From: Acidobacteriota bacterium
Lineage (GTDB): Bacteria; Acidobacteriota; Blastocatellia; Chloracidobacteriales; JADJPF01
Length of the DNA stretch: 64,000 nucleotides
Assembly: GCA_016213785.1 (NCBI GenBank)
Contig: JACQZQ010000077.1
Location: 62,001-126,000, forward strand
Direction: 5' to 3'
In this document: piece after piece, positions 26,883-35,418 of the stretch
Layout: each line of letters starts with the position of its first letter
Position numbering within the stretch: the first letter of the stretch is position 1
Made by a program: the position numbers and the translations under genes
Notes under the pieces: model-generated
Told to the model about the DNA's origin: nothing
Seen by the model: only the letters and a program-made list of their open reading frames with translations
Databases searched by the model: none

Positions 26883-28028
26883 TTATTTGTTATTTGATAA
26901 AATCCAAACACAGTGAGTTTGTCCACAAGGCCCAACTGTCCCATGTGCTAAAGCTTTTCTAGCCCCATCAACTTGATAAGCACCTGCTTCGCCACGAAGT
27001 TGTTTTGCGGCTTCAGCAACTCTTACTAGTCCAGCTACAAACATTGCGTGTGCTCCTAGCACTCCGCCAGAGGGATTAACTGGCAACTCACCACCAAGTT
27101 TTGTTACACCATTGCGAATTAAGTCTACACCCTTACCTCTTTCTGCAAGTCCAAGTAATTCTGTCCAGATTAATTCTTGATAGCTAAAAGTGTCATAAAG
27201 CTCAACTACATTTAATTCTTTACGTGGGTTTGAAATACCTGCCATCGAATAAGCTTTAGCAGCGGCTTTTTCAAGTGAGCGAGAAGTAGTTAAATCACGA
27301 TCCCCTAAATAATAATTATCTTGATAATGCCCTACACCGCTAAGCCAAACAGGTTTATCAGTAAATTTAGATACTAGATCTTCTCTAGCTAAAAGTATTG
27401 CACAAGCACCATCAGAATTAGGTGCAATATCAAATTCCCTTAATGGATCAGCTACTAAATTAGCTTTTAGTGCATCTTCAATGGTAATGGACATCGACCT
27501 TTGAGCATTAGGGTTTAAGGTTGCATTACCCAAGTTTTTAACTATAACTTCAGCTAAGTCTAGTTCTGTTAAGTTATATTTTTCTAAATAAGCCCTTGCT
27601 TGAAGTGCTCCTGCGGCAACCAAATCAAAGCCTAATTGACGCTGGTAAATAGGGTCAAATACTGCATTACCAAGCATAGTAGGCTGACCTTCAGAGCTTT
27701 TACAGTGGGCAAGAACTAAAGTTGTGCCAAAAGAGCCAGATAAAATTCTCATCATCCCGTAGAGAACGGCTAAACTACCATCAGAAGAGACTTTAGTTTC
27801 AGATTTTAACCAAACTCCCACAGCGTCTTGCACTGCCATACTAGAAATTGTGCGCCCATCCCAAAAATCTGATGAGGCTGTAACTACATTTTCAACTGCC
27901 TCATAGCCAATTCCTAGTTGGTTAAAAAGTGATTGTGTTACTTCATAAGCTAACTCTGCATAGTTTTGATCTATTTTTTGGGCTTCAAATTTTGTTTGTG
28001 CTATGCCAACTATTGCAACACGATGCAT
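26883..28028 (-). CDS. Thiolase-fold protein, paralogue, nucleophile Cys not seen
   Basis: A second thiolase-superfamily protein of 381 residues from the chosen start. MHRVAIVGIAQTKF is a standard thiolase start; the ATG at 28028 has AAAGGAG upstream. An upstream in-frame ATG at 28079 would overlap the DUF35 gene and add 17 residues. The catalytic-Cys region reads ETKVSSDGSLAV, with no Cys, and the GHP region is GGVLGAHAMFVAG. Both neighbouring paralogues therefore lack the standard catalytic set. They may form a heteromeric complex with the DUF35 proteins. The gap to the next thiolase-fold gene is 21 bases. Confidence 0.82.
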   Translation of the reverse strand: MHRVAIVGIAQTKFEAQKIDQNYAELAYEVTQSLFNQLGIGYEAVENVVTASSDFWDGRTISSMAVQDAVGVWLKSETKVSSDGSLAVLYGMMRILSGSFGTTLVLAHCKSSEGQPTMLGNAVFDPIYQRQLGFDLVAAGALQARAYLEKYNLTELDLAEVIVKNLGNATLNPNAQRSMSITIEDALKANLVADPLREFDIAPNSDGACAILLAREDLVSKFTDKPVWLSGVGHYQDNYYLGDRDLTTSRSLEKAAAKAYSMAGISNPRKELNVVELYDTFSYQELIWTELLGLAERGKGVDLIRNGVTKLGGELPVNPSGGVLGAHAMFVAGLVRVAEAAKQLRGEAGAYQVDGARKALAHGTVGPCGQTHCVWILSNNK

Positions 28029-28047
28029 GGTGGAGGCTCCTTTATAG

Positions 28048-28500
28048 TTAAACAGGATTTTCAGGTTTAAAGTATTCAATATCTAGGATATTACCATTAG
28101 GTTTTTCAGCAAATACAGCAGTAACTCTCATTCCTGTTTTTACTTTATCAATCTCAGTTTCTCCTAATTGATGAATAAAAGAAGTATCTGCTCCATCAAG
28201 TTGAATTAAGGCATAAACTATTGGAGGGGTTGTTGGAAGTAAGGAAGGTACAGGATAGCGTACTACAGTAAAAGACTTAATTTCCCCACCTGGCCCAACT
28301 TCTACCCAGTCTTCCACACCAGTAGGACTTTTTCTTGGAGGCATTAAGACTTTTTGGGTTTTAGGGCAACGAGTAGCATAAATTTTTTTTTCTTGTGCAA
28401 TTAGTCTATAGAATTTGCTAGCAATAAGTCCTGCTGCCCAACGGTAAGGAATACGCATTGAGCTATTATAAACAACAAGTTCTTCTGATTCTAAACTCAT
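28048..28500 (-). CDS. DUF35 OB-fold protein with degenerate zinc ribbon
   Basis: A 150-residue DUF35 protein, first gene of the operon. The OB fold with VGPGGEIKSFTVV and YALIQLDGADT matches its paralogue at 24422. In the zinc ribbon only Cys45 remains (RCPKTQKVLMPPRKSPTG); the other three ligands are replaced, so it probably binds no zinc. Loss of the ribbon is known in some DUF35 partners that act as a structural half of a complex. Its stop lies 19 bases before the thiolase-fold start. Confidence 0.82.
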   Translation of the reverse strand: MSLESEELVVYNSSMRIPYRWAAGLIASKFYRLIAQEKKIYATRCPKTQKVLMPPRKSPTGVEDWVEVGPGGEIKSFTVVRYPVPSLLPTTPPIVYALIQLDGADTSFIHQLGETEIDKVKTGMRVTAVFAEKPNGNILDIEYFKPENPV

Positions 28501-28669
28501 AAATTTTTCCTTGCTGTGATAAATATTAAATTATTTTTGGATGAGAGTTTAACTAATTAAAGTCTGTAAAACGAAGGTAAAGCTAGTTTTGTAGCCAAAA
28601 TTATGACCAAGGAGTCAGAAAAAGCAAGCTATAATTACATTTTTTAAGCTTTTGATTTTAGCAGCTTAA

Positions 28670-31600
28670 CTATTTCCATTCTCCCTGTAGCTGAAAACCT
28701 GCCCAATAAAAAGGATTCTTATATTTTTCATCTTGCAACATTTCTAGCTGTGCAGCACGCAAAGCAAATGCAGGAGCTTGATTTTCTTTAAGCGTTTTTT
28801 GATAAAACTTTTTCATTAATTCTATACTAGCTGGATCGTTTGTATTCCATAAGTTCGCCATAACTCTTTTAGCTCCAGCATATATAAAACTACGGGTAAG
28901 CCCTGTTAAACCTTCTTCCTGTGCGTTTTTACTTAGCGTTGTATCACAGTTACTTAAAGTAACTAGCTCTGTAGGTAAATTTAGCTTAAAAATTTTATGT
29001 GTTTGTAGAAAACCATCTTGTAAATTGCCCTGTTCATCGGCTATAGAAAGAACTACTCCTGATAATTCAGGATGTAGGCTATTAACTAAACCATAGGTAG
29101 CAAAATGAATAGCTTTATAGGGTGAGGATTCTTTACTTAAAGAGCTTAAACTTGCATTAAAACTAAATAATTGTTTATTTTCTTCTTTTGAAAGAATCTG
29201 GCTAATCTCTTTAACTTCATCTTCTACAACACTTAATCTAGGTAAACCTTGAGTAGTTAAAGGCAAACCTACTTCTTTAGCTGATTTTTCTATTAATAAA
29301 TTTGCTTCTTTTAAGTCGGTTGAAGTGTTTAAGAGTGCGCTATCTTTAGAAATTGGTTTAACTCTAACTCTATTATCTACAAGAGAAACAATTGGATCTG
29401 CAACAAACATAACCGTTTTAGCTTGTAATTTAGAGTCTTTAGTTTCTTCTCTTATTGTGTTAATTGTAGTAATTGAAGGTAGAGAAACTATTTCATGGTC
29501 TACTAAAAGCGCTTGATAAGAATCTGTTTTGCTGGGATCTGGTAAAGCATTAAACGGTATATATTGCAGCGCACCATCAGCAATAATAACTAATCGTTTT
29601 TTACCTAATTTTTCAGCAATAGGAGATAAAAGCATTTTACTTAAATCTAGAGCAACTTTAGGATATTCATTTTCTGCAAGCTCTAGGGTTATTGGTCGCC
29701 CTCCAATATTTTTTTCTCCCTTAGCTAATAAATTACGTGCTGTTACTAGCTCTCGTAAATATTTAGCTAAACTCTCTATTTCGCTACGTTTAGGTAAATA
29801 AAAACTCTTTATTTCAGTCTGTGAAACTACCCATAAATAGCTTTGTTCATTTCCTAGAGAATATTCTAAAAATACAGTCTCAGGATCTAGGATATTTTCT
29901 TGAATTTCTTTTAGGTTAAGGGGAGTAGGTTGAGAAAAATTTGCATAATGTGGATTTTTTTGTTTTATCTCTGTTTGCAAGTCTTTTAACTGATTAGATA
30001 AAGCTTTAAGCTCTCTTTCAATTTCTCCTATTTCATGGACAGGAGCTTCAGCAATATTAAATCTAACTAATTTTGATGTTTTATCACTAATTAGTTGTTT
30101 TAAGTTATTCTCTTGTAAAACCAAATCCTTATTTGAATTAGCAGAAAGATTTATCTCGGAAGTAGTCATTAAATCTAGTAAAATATATGTCCTTTCTCGT
30201 TCGCTAACTCTTAGAGCAGCAAGATCATTAGCATTACTAGGGTTTAATTTATGTTGTTGCATAAGTAAATCTATGTAAAGTTCAAAATAATCTGTAGCTT
30301 TAGATAGATAATTATTTGCAAGTTGACGCTTAACAAGTTTACTAGGTAAATTTTCAATAAGCTCAATAGCTTTTTCTATACTAAGTTGAGACTCTTTTAA
30401 GTGTCCTCGGCGTTTTTCTAGTAATGAGAGTCGGTAATTAAATTGCGCTTCTTGTATTTTATCTTGAAGTTCTTTAGCTACTATTATTCCCTGTTTATAA
30501 GAAGCTATAGCTTTTTCTTCTTCATAATTAAACTCTAGAGCAAGCCCTAAATGGTAAAAAATCCCAGCTTCAATAGCTCGGTTTCCCTGGCGTTGATTTA
30601 GCTTATATGCTTCTGTAAAAAAACCTACAGCCTTATCTCCATCGCCTAATTCAAGATGCGTTTTTGCTACTTCAGTAGCAGTAATAGAAGTGCTAACTAA
30701 ATCATTATTTTGTTTATGTAGCATTAAGGCATCACTATAAAATTCTATAGCTTTTCTACTCTCACCACTAGCGCGATAAACATTACCAATAGAGTTTAAG
30801 ATTTGTGCTTGTGAAAAATTATCTTTGCTTTCTTTAGCTAGCTCTGAGGCTTCTTCTAAAAAATTTAGGGCTTGCCTGGTGTCTTTTTGTTTATAATATA
30901 TCTTACCTATATTTTCTAAAATCTCTAACTCACTTGCTATAGATTCTTTATTAGGTGATTTTAGTGATCGCCATTTATTTAGAGCTTGGTTATAGTAATT
31001 TAAAGCATGAGAAATATCACCTATTTCATCATAGATAATTGCCATACTAGAGAGTAATTTAGCCTGAGAGATTTTATTATTCTCTTTTTCTGCTGCAACC
31101 AAAGCTTTTTCATAAAAAGCTAAAGCATCTTTTATTTCAGCAAGAGAATAATAACTAGCTGCAACATCTTGAGTAATCTTTACAGTCTCTTCTATTTCAT
31201 TAAGCTCTTCCCAAAGATTTAGAGACTCTCTGTTATATTCTATAGATTTTCGTCCCTCTCCATTAGATCTATATAAAGTGCCTAAAAGGTTTAATGTTTG
31301 AGCAATAAGTTCGCGATTATTAAGTTCTTTTCCTAGAGCTAGTGCCTCATTATAATGTTTTAAGGCTTGTTCATCATCACCCATAGCATAATAAACTAGC
31401 CCTAAATTTTTTATAGCTCTTGCCTCACGAGATCTCTCTTTATTGCTACGCCTAAATTCAAGCTCTTTAGTAAAATAATCTATAGATTCACTATATTTTG
31501 AGATTAAGTAATAACTCTCTGCTATCTTTCTATGAATATCGGCTATAGCAGCTTGTTCACCAGCTTTTCGCCAAAAGGGTAGCGCAGATAAATATCGCTC

Positions 31601-32131
31601 AACAGACTTTTCAAAACCTATTGGTGTTCCCACTTTTTGTAAAACATTTGCCTGACCAGTCAAATCCTTAGCAATACATCTATTTTTGTCTTTTAATAAA
31701 GCTTTACGAATGTCTTTAACCTCGACTCTATAAGGACTTGGAGCGACCATATTATCTAGTGAAATTACTTCTAGTAAGTAAGTACCTGTAGATTTAGCAA
31801 CAATTTCTAATTCTTCTCTATTAATCTCTTTATTATCTGTTTCAACACGCAAAACATTCTCTCCACTAGGAGCAAGAAGGTTAACCTCTAGGGCTAATTT
31901 TTCTGCCTCTAGAAAAAGCTTTAGATATTGTCCTGTTTTAAGTGTAATTTTGTAAGAGTGAGTATCTAAAGATTTAATTTCTTGGCTTATTTCTTGCCCA
32001 GCTTTTATAAAATCTGAGGGTGTTTGGCTTTTTATAGTAGAAGAAAAAGCTACTAGCAAAACTACTACTAATATAAAATGAACAAATACTCTAAAAGGTG
32101 CTTTTGTGTAAGCCATTTTTTCTTGCTCCAA
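28670..32131 (-). CDS. Secreted TPR-CHAT protein
   Basis: An 1153-residue protein. A hydrophobic N-terminal segment (about 15-35) looks like a signal peptide or anchor. A PPC-like beta domain may lie at about 40-145. Tetratricopeptide repeats follow (about 170-620, eleven or more units such as AIKNLGLVYYAMGDDEQALK), then a helical linker with KELQ-type coiled coil. The CHAT caspase-fold domain is at about 820-1150. The nucleophile Cys1062 is in TLSNCDTTLS. The His motif reads IHFATYG, so the His that usually precedes the Gly is Tyr1013, while His1009 is kept. CHAT proteins are proteases or signalling modules; activity here is uncertain. It is transcribed alone. Confidence 0.85.
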   Translation of the reverse strand: MEQEKMAYTKAPFRVFVHFILVVVLLVAFSSTIKSQTPSDFIKAGQEISQEIKSLDTHSYKITLKTGQYLKLFLEAEKLALEVNLLAPSGENVLRVETDNKEINREELEIVAKSTGTYLLEVISLDNMVAPSPYRVEVKDIRKALLKDKNRCIAKDLTGQANVLQKVGTPIGFEKSVERYLSALPFWRKAGEQAAIADIHRKIAESYYLISKYSESIDYFTKELEFRRSNKERSREARAIKNLGLVYYAMGDDEQALKHYNEALALGKELNNRELIAQTLNLLGTLYRSNGEGRKSIEYNRESLNLWEELNEIEETVKITQDVAASYYSLAEIKDALAFYEKALVAAEKENNKISQAKLLSSMAIIYDEIGDISHALNYYNQALNKWRSLKSPNKESIASELEILENIGKIYYKQKDTRQALNFLEEASELAKESKDNFSQAQILNSIGNVYRASGESRKAIEFYSDALMLHKQNNDLVSTSITATEVAKTHLELGDGDKAVGFFTEAYKLNQRQGNRAIEAGIFYHLGLALEFNYEEEKAIASYKQGIIVAKELQDKIQEAQFNYRLSLLEKRRGHLKESQLSIEKAIELIENLPSKLVKRQLANNYLSKATDYFELYIDLLMQQHKLNPSNANDLAALRVSERERTYILLDLMTTSEINLSANSNKDLVLQENNLKQLISDKTSKLVRFNIAEAPVHEIGEIERELKALSNQLKDLQTEIKQKNPHYANFSQPTPLNLKEIQENILDPETVFLEYSLGNEQSYLWVVSQTEIKSFYLPKRSEIESLAKYLRELVTARNLLAKGEKNIGGRPITLELAENEYPKVALDLSKMLLSPIAEKLGKKRLVIIADGALQYIPFNALPDPSKTDSYQALLVDHEIVSLPSITTINTIREETKDSKLQAKTVMFVADPIVSLVDNRVRVKPISKDSALLNTSTDLKEANLLIEKSAKEVGLPLTTQGLPRLSVVEDEVKEISQILSKEENKQLFSFNASLSSLSKESSPYKAIHFATYGLVNSLHPELSGVVLSIADEQGNLQDGFLQTHKIFKLNLPTELVTLSNCDTTLSKNAQEEGLTGLTRSFIYAGAKRVMANLWNTNDPASIELMKKFYQKTLKENQAPAFALRAAQLEMLQDEKYKNPFYWAGFQLQGEWK

Positions 32132-32428
32132 GGATTTTTTGTGGGAAGTGATAGTATAGCAGCGATTTTTAAGAGATGGAAAAACATTTAGTCCTAAGTT
32201 TTAAAATCTACGGAATTTTTCAACTATCTTTAACATCAAATTGCGTAGTTTTATTAGATATTTAATAGGATTTGTTTAAACTTTTTCTTTTATAATTATT
32301 AATATGTTAATTCTATTAAAATTAGCTCTATAATATGAGACTATACTAACTTTAGCCCTAGACTATTGTTATGGATTTGTTTCTAAAAACCATTTATTTT
32401 CAACAAAAATGCTTTTAAGGAGGAATAT
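32132..32428. promoter_or_regulatory. Divergent promoter region
   Basis: About 300 AT-rich bases between the CHAT gene (minus) and the J-domain-like gene (plus). It must hold promoters in both directions. No strong palindrome or known box stands out. Confidence 0.3.
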
Positions 32429-34243
32429 TTGTCAAAACAAGCTGACAATGACCCCAAATTAGCTTCAAATCATAAATTGCTATCTCAAGCAATGACTCTA
32501 ATTTACATTTCAGAGGCTAATATATTACTGCTTAAATGCCTATGTTGTAACAAGTTTGTTGCTTATTGTTGTGATTGTAATCCTGTTTTAGAAAAGATAG
32601 CACCAGAGAATAATTACCAAGTTAATAATATAAATAAATTACATAATAATATTATAGTTCCAATATTTGAAGGGCATTCAATAAAAGAAGTCGAGAAAGA
32701 CAATATAAATATTAAAGATAATAATAAAAATAATATAAATATTAATGGTGAAAATATTTCTACCATAGAAATTAAACCTACTACAAAAAACAATTTTGAT
32801 GTTGTAGAGAATAATCTTCAAAATAAAACAATTCCTAGTAATGGGTCAGAACCATCAGCAATTTCAAAAGATAAAATAATTTCTCCAAAACATGAAAACA
32901 GTAATTTACAGTCTCAATCAGCTATAATGGAATTTTGTTATAGGGTAGAAACTAAAATAGGGGAAATTAATTTAGGTGCAAATTATTATCAGATTCTAGA
33001 ATTAGGTTATAAAGCTAGCAAACTAGAAATACAAGAAGCTTATATAAGCTCATTATTAGAATTTAACCTGGATAGAATAAAAAATATTTCCATTCCAAAA
33101 GAAAATTTAGAGAAACAAATTGATATTGTTACAAATAATATTAATATTGCTGCAACAACACTATTAAATGACTCATTACGTGAAAATTATGATAAAAAAA
33201 TATTTGAATATTTAGCCAATAAAAATATTACTAAAGATGTTATATATAGCCAAGGTTCATCAATAAATAATAAGAAAACTTCTATAAGTAATTCTAAAAT
33301 CTTAAATAAAGAAATACCTAATAATTTAGCTGGAAAAGATAAGTCAACCTCACAACCTATTATTAGCCTACAAAAAACTAATCAACAAAATAATGTTAAT
33401 TTACCCCCAAAGCTTACTAAAAATACCCCAAATATTGTTAATAAAATAATAACTGACACTCTTAAAACTAACCAAATAAATATTCATTCTAAGATAAAAG
33501 AAAATAATGATGAATCTAATGAGTTTAATGAAAAGTCTTTAGCAGACGTAGAGCTAAATACAACCTCTGATAGTTTGGCTATTCAAAATGATAGTAAAAA
33601 CAAATTGTTAAATAATCAAATATTAGTTCAAGCCAAACCTGCTGATTATAAAATATTAGATAAACGAAACAAAACAATGGTAACAGGTTATGCAATAAAA
33701 AAAGAACAGTTAAATGATACAAAAAAAGAAATACCTGTAGCTAAAGATTTATACAATTTAAGTCTTAAATTCCACGATGCCTTAAATTATGAACGTTCTG
33801 TAACAACACTACAAAAAGCCTTAGAACTTGATAATAATAATAGCCTCTATTGGTATCAACTAGGGAAAACTTATAGCAAAGTACATAATTTAAAACATAG
33901 AGCAGAAAATTCATTTAAGGAAGCAATCAAGCTAGATCCAGAAAACACAGAATACCTAACCAATTTAGCAGAACTATATCAAGAGTTAGGTAAAGATGAG
34001 CAAGCAGCAAGAATTTTTCAAAAAGTGTTTCAGCTTAAATATAAAAAACATAGTCTTTATAAAAAAATTACAGAATTAATTCAAAGAATTAAGAGTTTCT
34101 TTGAAAAGAGACAAGAAATTTCCTTAAAACAACAAAATAAAATTAAAGAAACTTTTTCATACTATCTTAAACAAACTATTAGTTTTATTAAAATATTTTT
34201 TATCGTAATAAGATATAAGCTAAGAAAACAAAAAGAGAAATAA
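32429..34243 (+). CDS. J-domain-like/TPR protein with N-terminal Cys cluster
   Basis: A 604-residue protein. Cys 37, 39, 40, 47, 48 and 50 (CLCC...CCDC) form a probable metal site. After an Asn/Lys-rich disordered stretch (about 60-165), residues 184-270 look like a J domain: YYQILELGYKASKLEIQEAY and later LLNDSLRENYDKKIFEYL. The HPD tripeptide needed to stimulate DnaK is absent (FNLDRIKN). Another disordered stretch leads to two or three TPR units (about 445-540) and a basic tail. Start is TTG, chosen for the AAGGAGG six to ten bases upstream. Asn content and AT richness exceed those of the neighbours. Role unknown; perhaps a scaffold. Confidence 0.65.
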   Translation: MSKQADNDPKLASNHKLLSQAMTLIYISEANILLLKCLCCNKFVAYCCDCNPVLEKIAPENNYQVNNINKLHNNIIVPIFEGHSIKEVEKDNINIKDNNKNNININGENISTIEIKPTTKNNFDVVENNLQNKTIPSNGSEPSAISKDKIISPKHENSNLQSQSAIMEFCYRVETKIGEINLGANYYQILELGYKASKLEIQEAYISSLLEFNLDRIKNISIPKENLEKQIDIVTNNINIAATTLLNDSLRENYDKKIFEYLANKNITKDVIYSQGSSINNKKTSISNSKILNKEIPNNLAGKDKSTSQPIISLQKTNQQNNVNLPPKLTKNTPNIVNKIITDTLKTNQINIHSKIKENNDESNEFNEKSLADVELNTTSDSLAIQNDSKNKLLNNQILVQAKPADYKILDKRNKTMVTGYAIKKEQLNDTKKEIPVAKDLYNLSLKFHDALNYERSVTTLQKALELDNNNSLYWYQLGKTYSKVHNLKHRAENSFKEAIKLDPENTEYLTNLAELYQELGKDEQAARIFQKVFQLKYKKHSLYKKITELIQRIKSFFEKRQEISLKQQNKIKETFSYYLKQTISFIKIFFIVIRYKLRKQKEK

Positions 34244-34308
34244 AAAGAGAAATAAAACTCCAAATAATATTTGATAATACCCTTTCAAATTTCTTAAGGT
34301 TAAATACT

Positions 34309-35343
34309 ATGTCTGGTAATGAAATATTTAAGTCTATACAAAAAATGGATAGCGACCAGATAAAATATGGTCGTAGAAAGTTTGCTGTGATTTTAGGTGT
34401 AGGCGTTGCAGGCTTAATTGGTTGGAAATATTATGATAGCCTGCCTCAAACTTACCATCCACGTAAAACTACTTTTATTACTCCTAATGAAGAGTTCTAT
34501 AGTGTCTCTGTTAATATGTTTTATCGCCCAACACTAGATATAGAAAAATGGCGATTAGAATTAGTTGGTCTAGATAAAAAATCTCTTAATCTTAGCCTAG
34601 AAAACATAAAAAACTTACCTAATAAAGTAGTTAATTATACTTACTGTTGTATAGGAAATAAAGTTGGAGGAAGTGATATTAGCAATGCAGCTTGGAAAGT
34701 AGCCCTATTAAAAGACTTATTATCCCCTATATCAACAGATAGAAGAGATGGCGTAAGAATGGTTGCTTATGGCTTAGATGGCTATTATTCTAGTGTGCCT
34801 TTAGAACAAGTTTTAGACCAAGAAAGCTATATTGCTTATGAAATGAATGGAGCAATGCTACCATCAGATCATGGAATGCCTGCAAGAGTTATAATTCCTG
34901 GACGTTATGGAATGAAGCAACCTAAGTGGTTAAAGAAAATAGAAATTACTGATCGTAAAGTTACTGGATATTGGGAAGAGCAAAACTGGTCAGATGATGC
35001 AGAAGTAAAATCTCTAACTAGATTAGATTATGCAAATGATATTGAAACTGAAGGCGCAGATATTTTGTTAGGAGGAATAGCTTTTTGCGGTAAATCTTCA
35101 GTAGCAAAAGTAGAAATTAGTGTTGATGGTGGTAAAACCTGGAGACAAGCTGAGCTAGAAACTAAACCAGAAAAAAATGTTTGGACATTATGGAAATTCC
35201 TATGGAAACGCCCTGAAAAAGGGCTTTATACAATAGTTTGTCGTGTTATTGATGAAAATAATAAAAGACAGATTGAAAGTGAACGAGATTGGTTTCCTAG
35301 TGGTTCTACTGGGTTACATAGAGTTAGACTTAATATAGTCTAA
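34309..35343 (+). CDS. Molybdopterin-dependent oxidoreductase (sulfite oxidase/MsrP fold), Tat-exported
   Basis: A 344-residue protein. GRRKFAVILG (21-30) followed by a hydrophobic stretch is a twin-arginine signal or anchor, placing the enzyme in the periplasm. The sulfite-oxidase-fold molybdopterin domain follows, with the molybdenum ligand probably Cys114 in YCCIGNKVGG. The conserved HGMPARVIIPGRYGMKQPKWL comes next, then a C-terminal dimerisation-like beta domain (VEISVDGGKTWRQAEL). Substrate could be sulfite, methionine sulfoxide or another; no heme or MsrQ partner adjoins. It starts 65 bases after the J-domain-like gene. Confidence 0.88.
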   Translation: MSGNEIFKSIQKMDSDQIKYGRRKFAVILGVGVAGLIGWKYYDSLPQTYHPRKTTFITPNEEFYSVSVNMFYRPTLDIEKWRLELVGLDKKSLNLSLENIKNLPNKVVNYTYCCIGNKVGGSDISNAAWKVALLKDLLSPISTDRRDGVRMVAYGLDGYYSSVPLEQVLDQESYIAYEMNGAMLPSDHGMPARVIIPGRYGMKQPKWLKKIEITDRKVTGYWEEQNWSDDAEVKSLTRLDYANDIETEGADILLGGIAFCGKSSVAKVEISVDGGKTWRQAELETKPEKNVWTLWKFLWKRPEKGLYTIVCRVIDENNKRQIESERDWFPSGSTGLHRVRLNIV

Positions 35344-35418
35344 GTAATAATTTTTTCTATTTTTTTGTCTAAAAATTTCTAAAACTTGACATATAAAACA
35401 GCCCAAGGATAGCACTTT

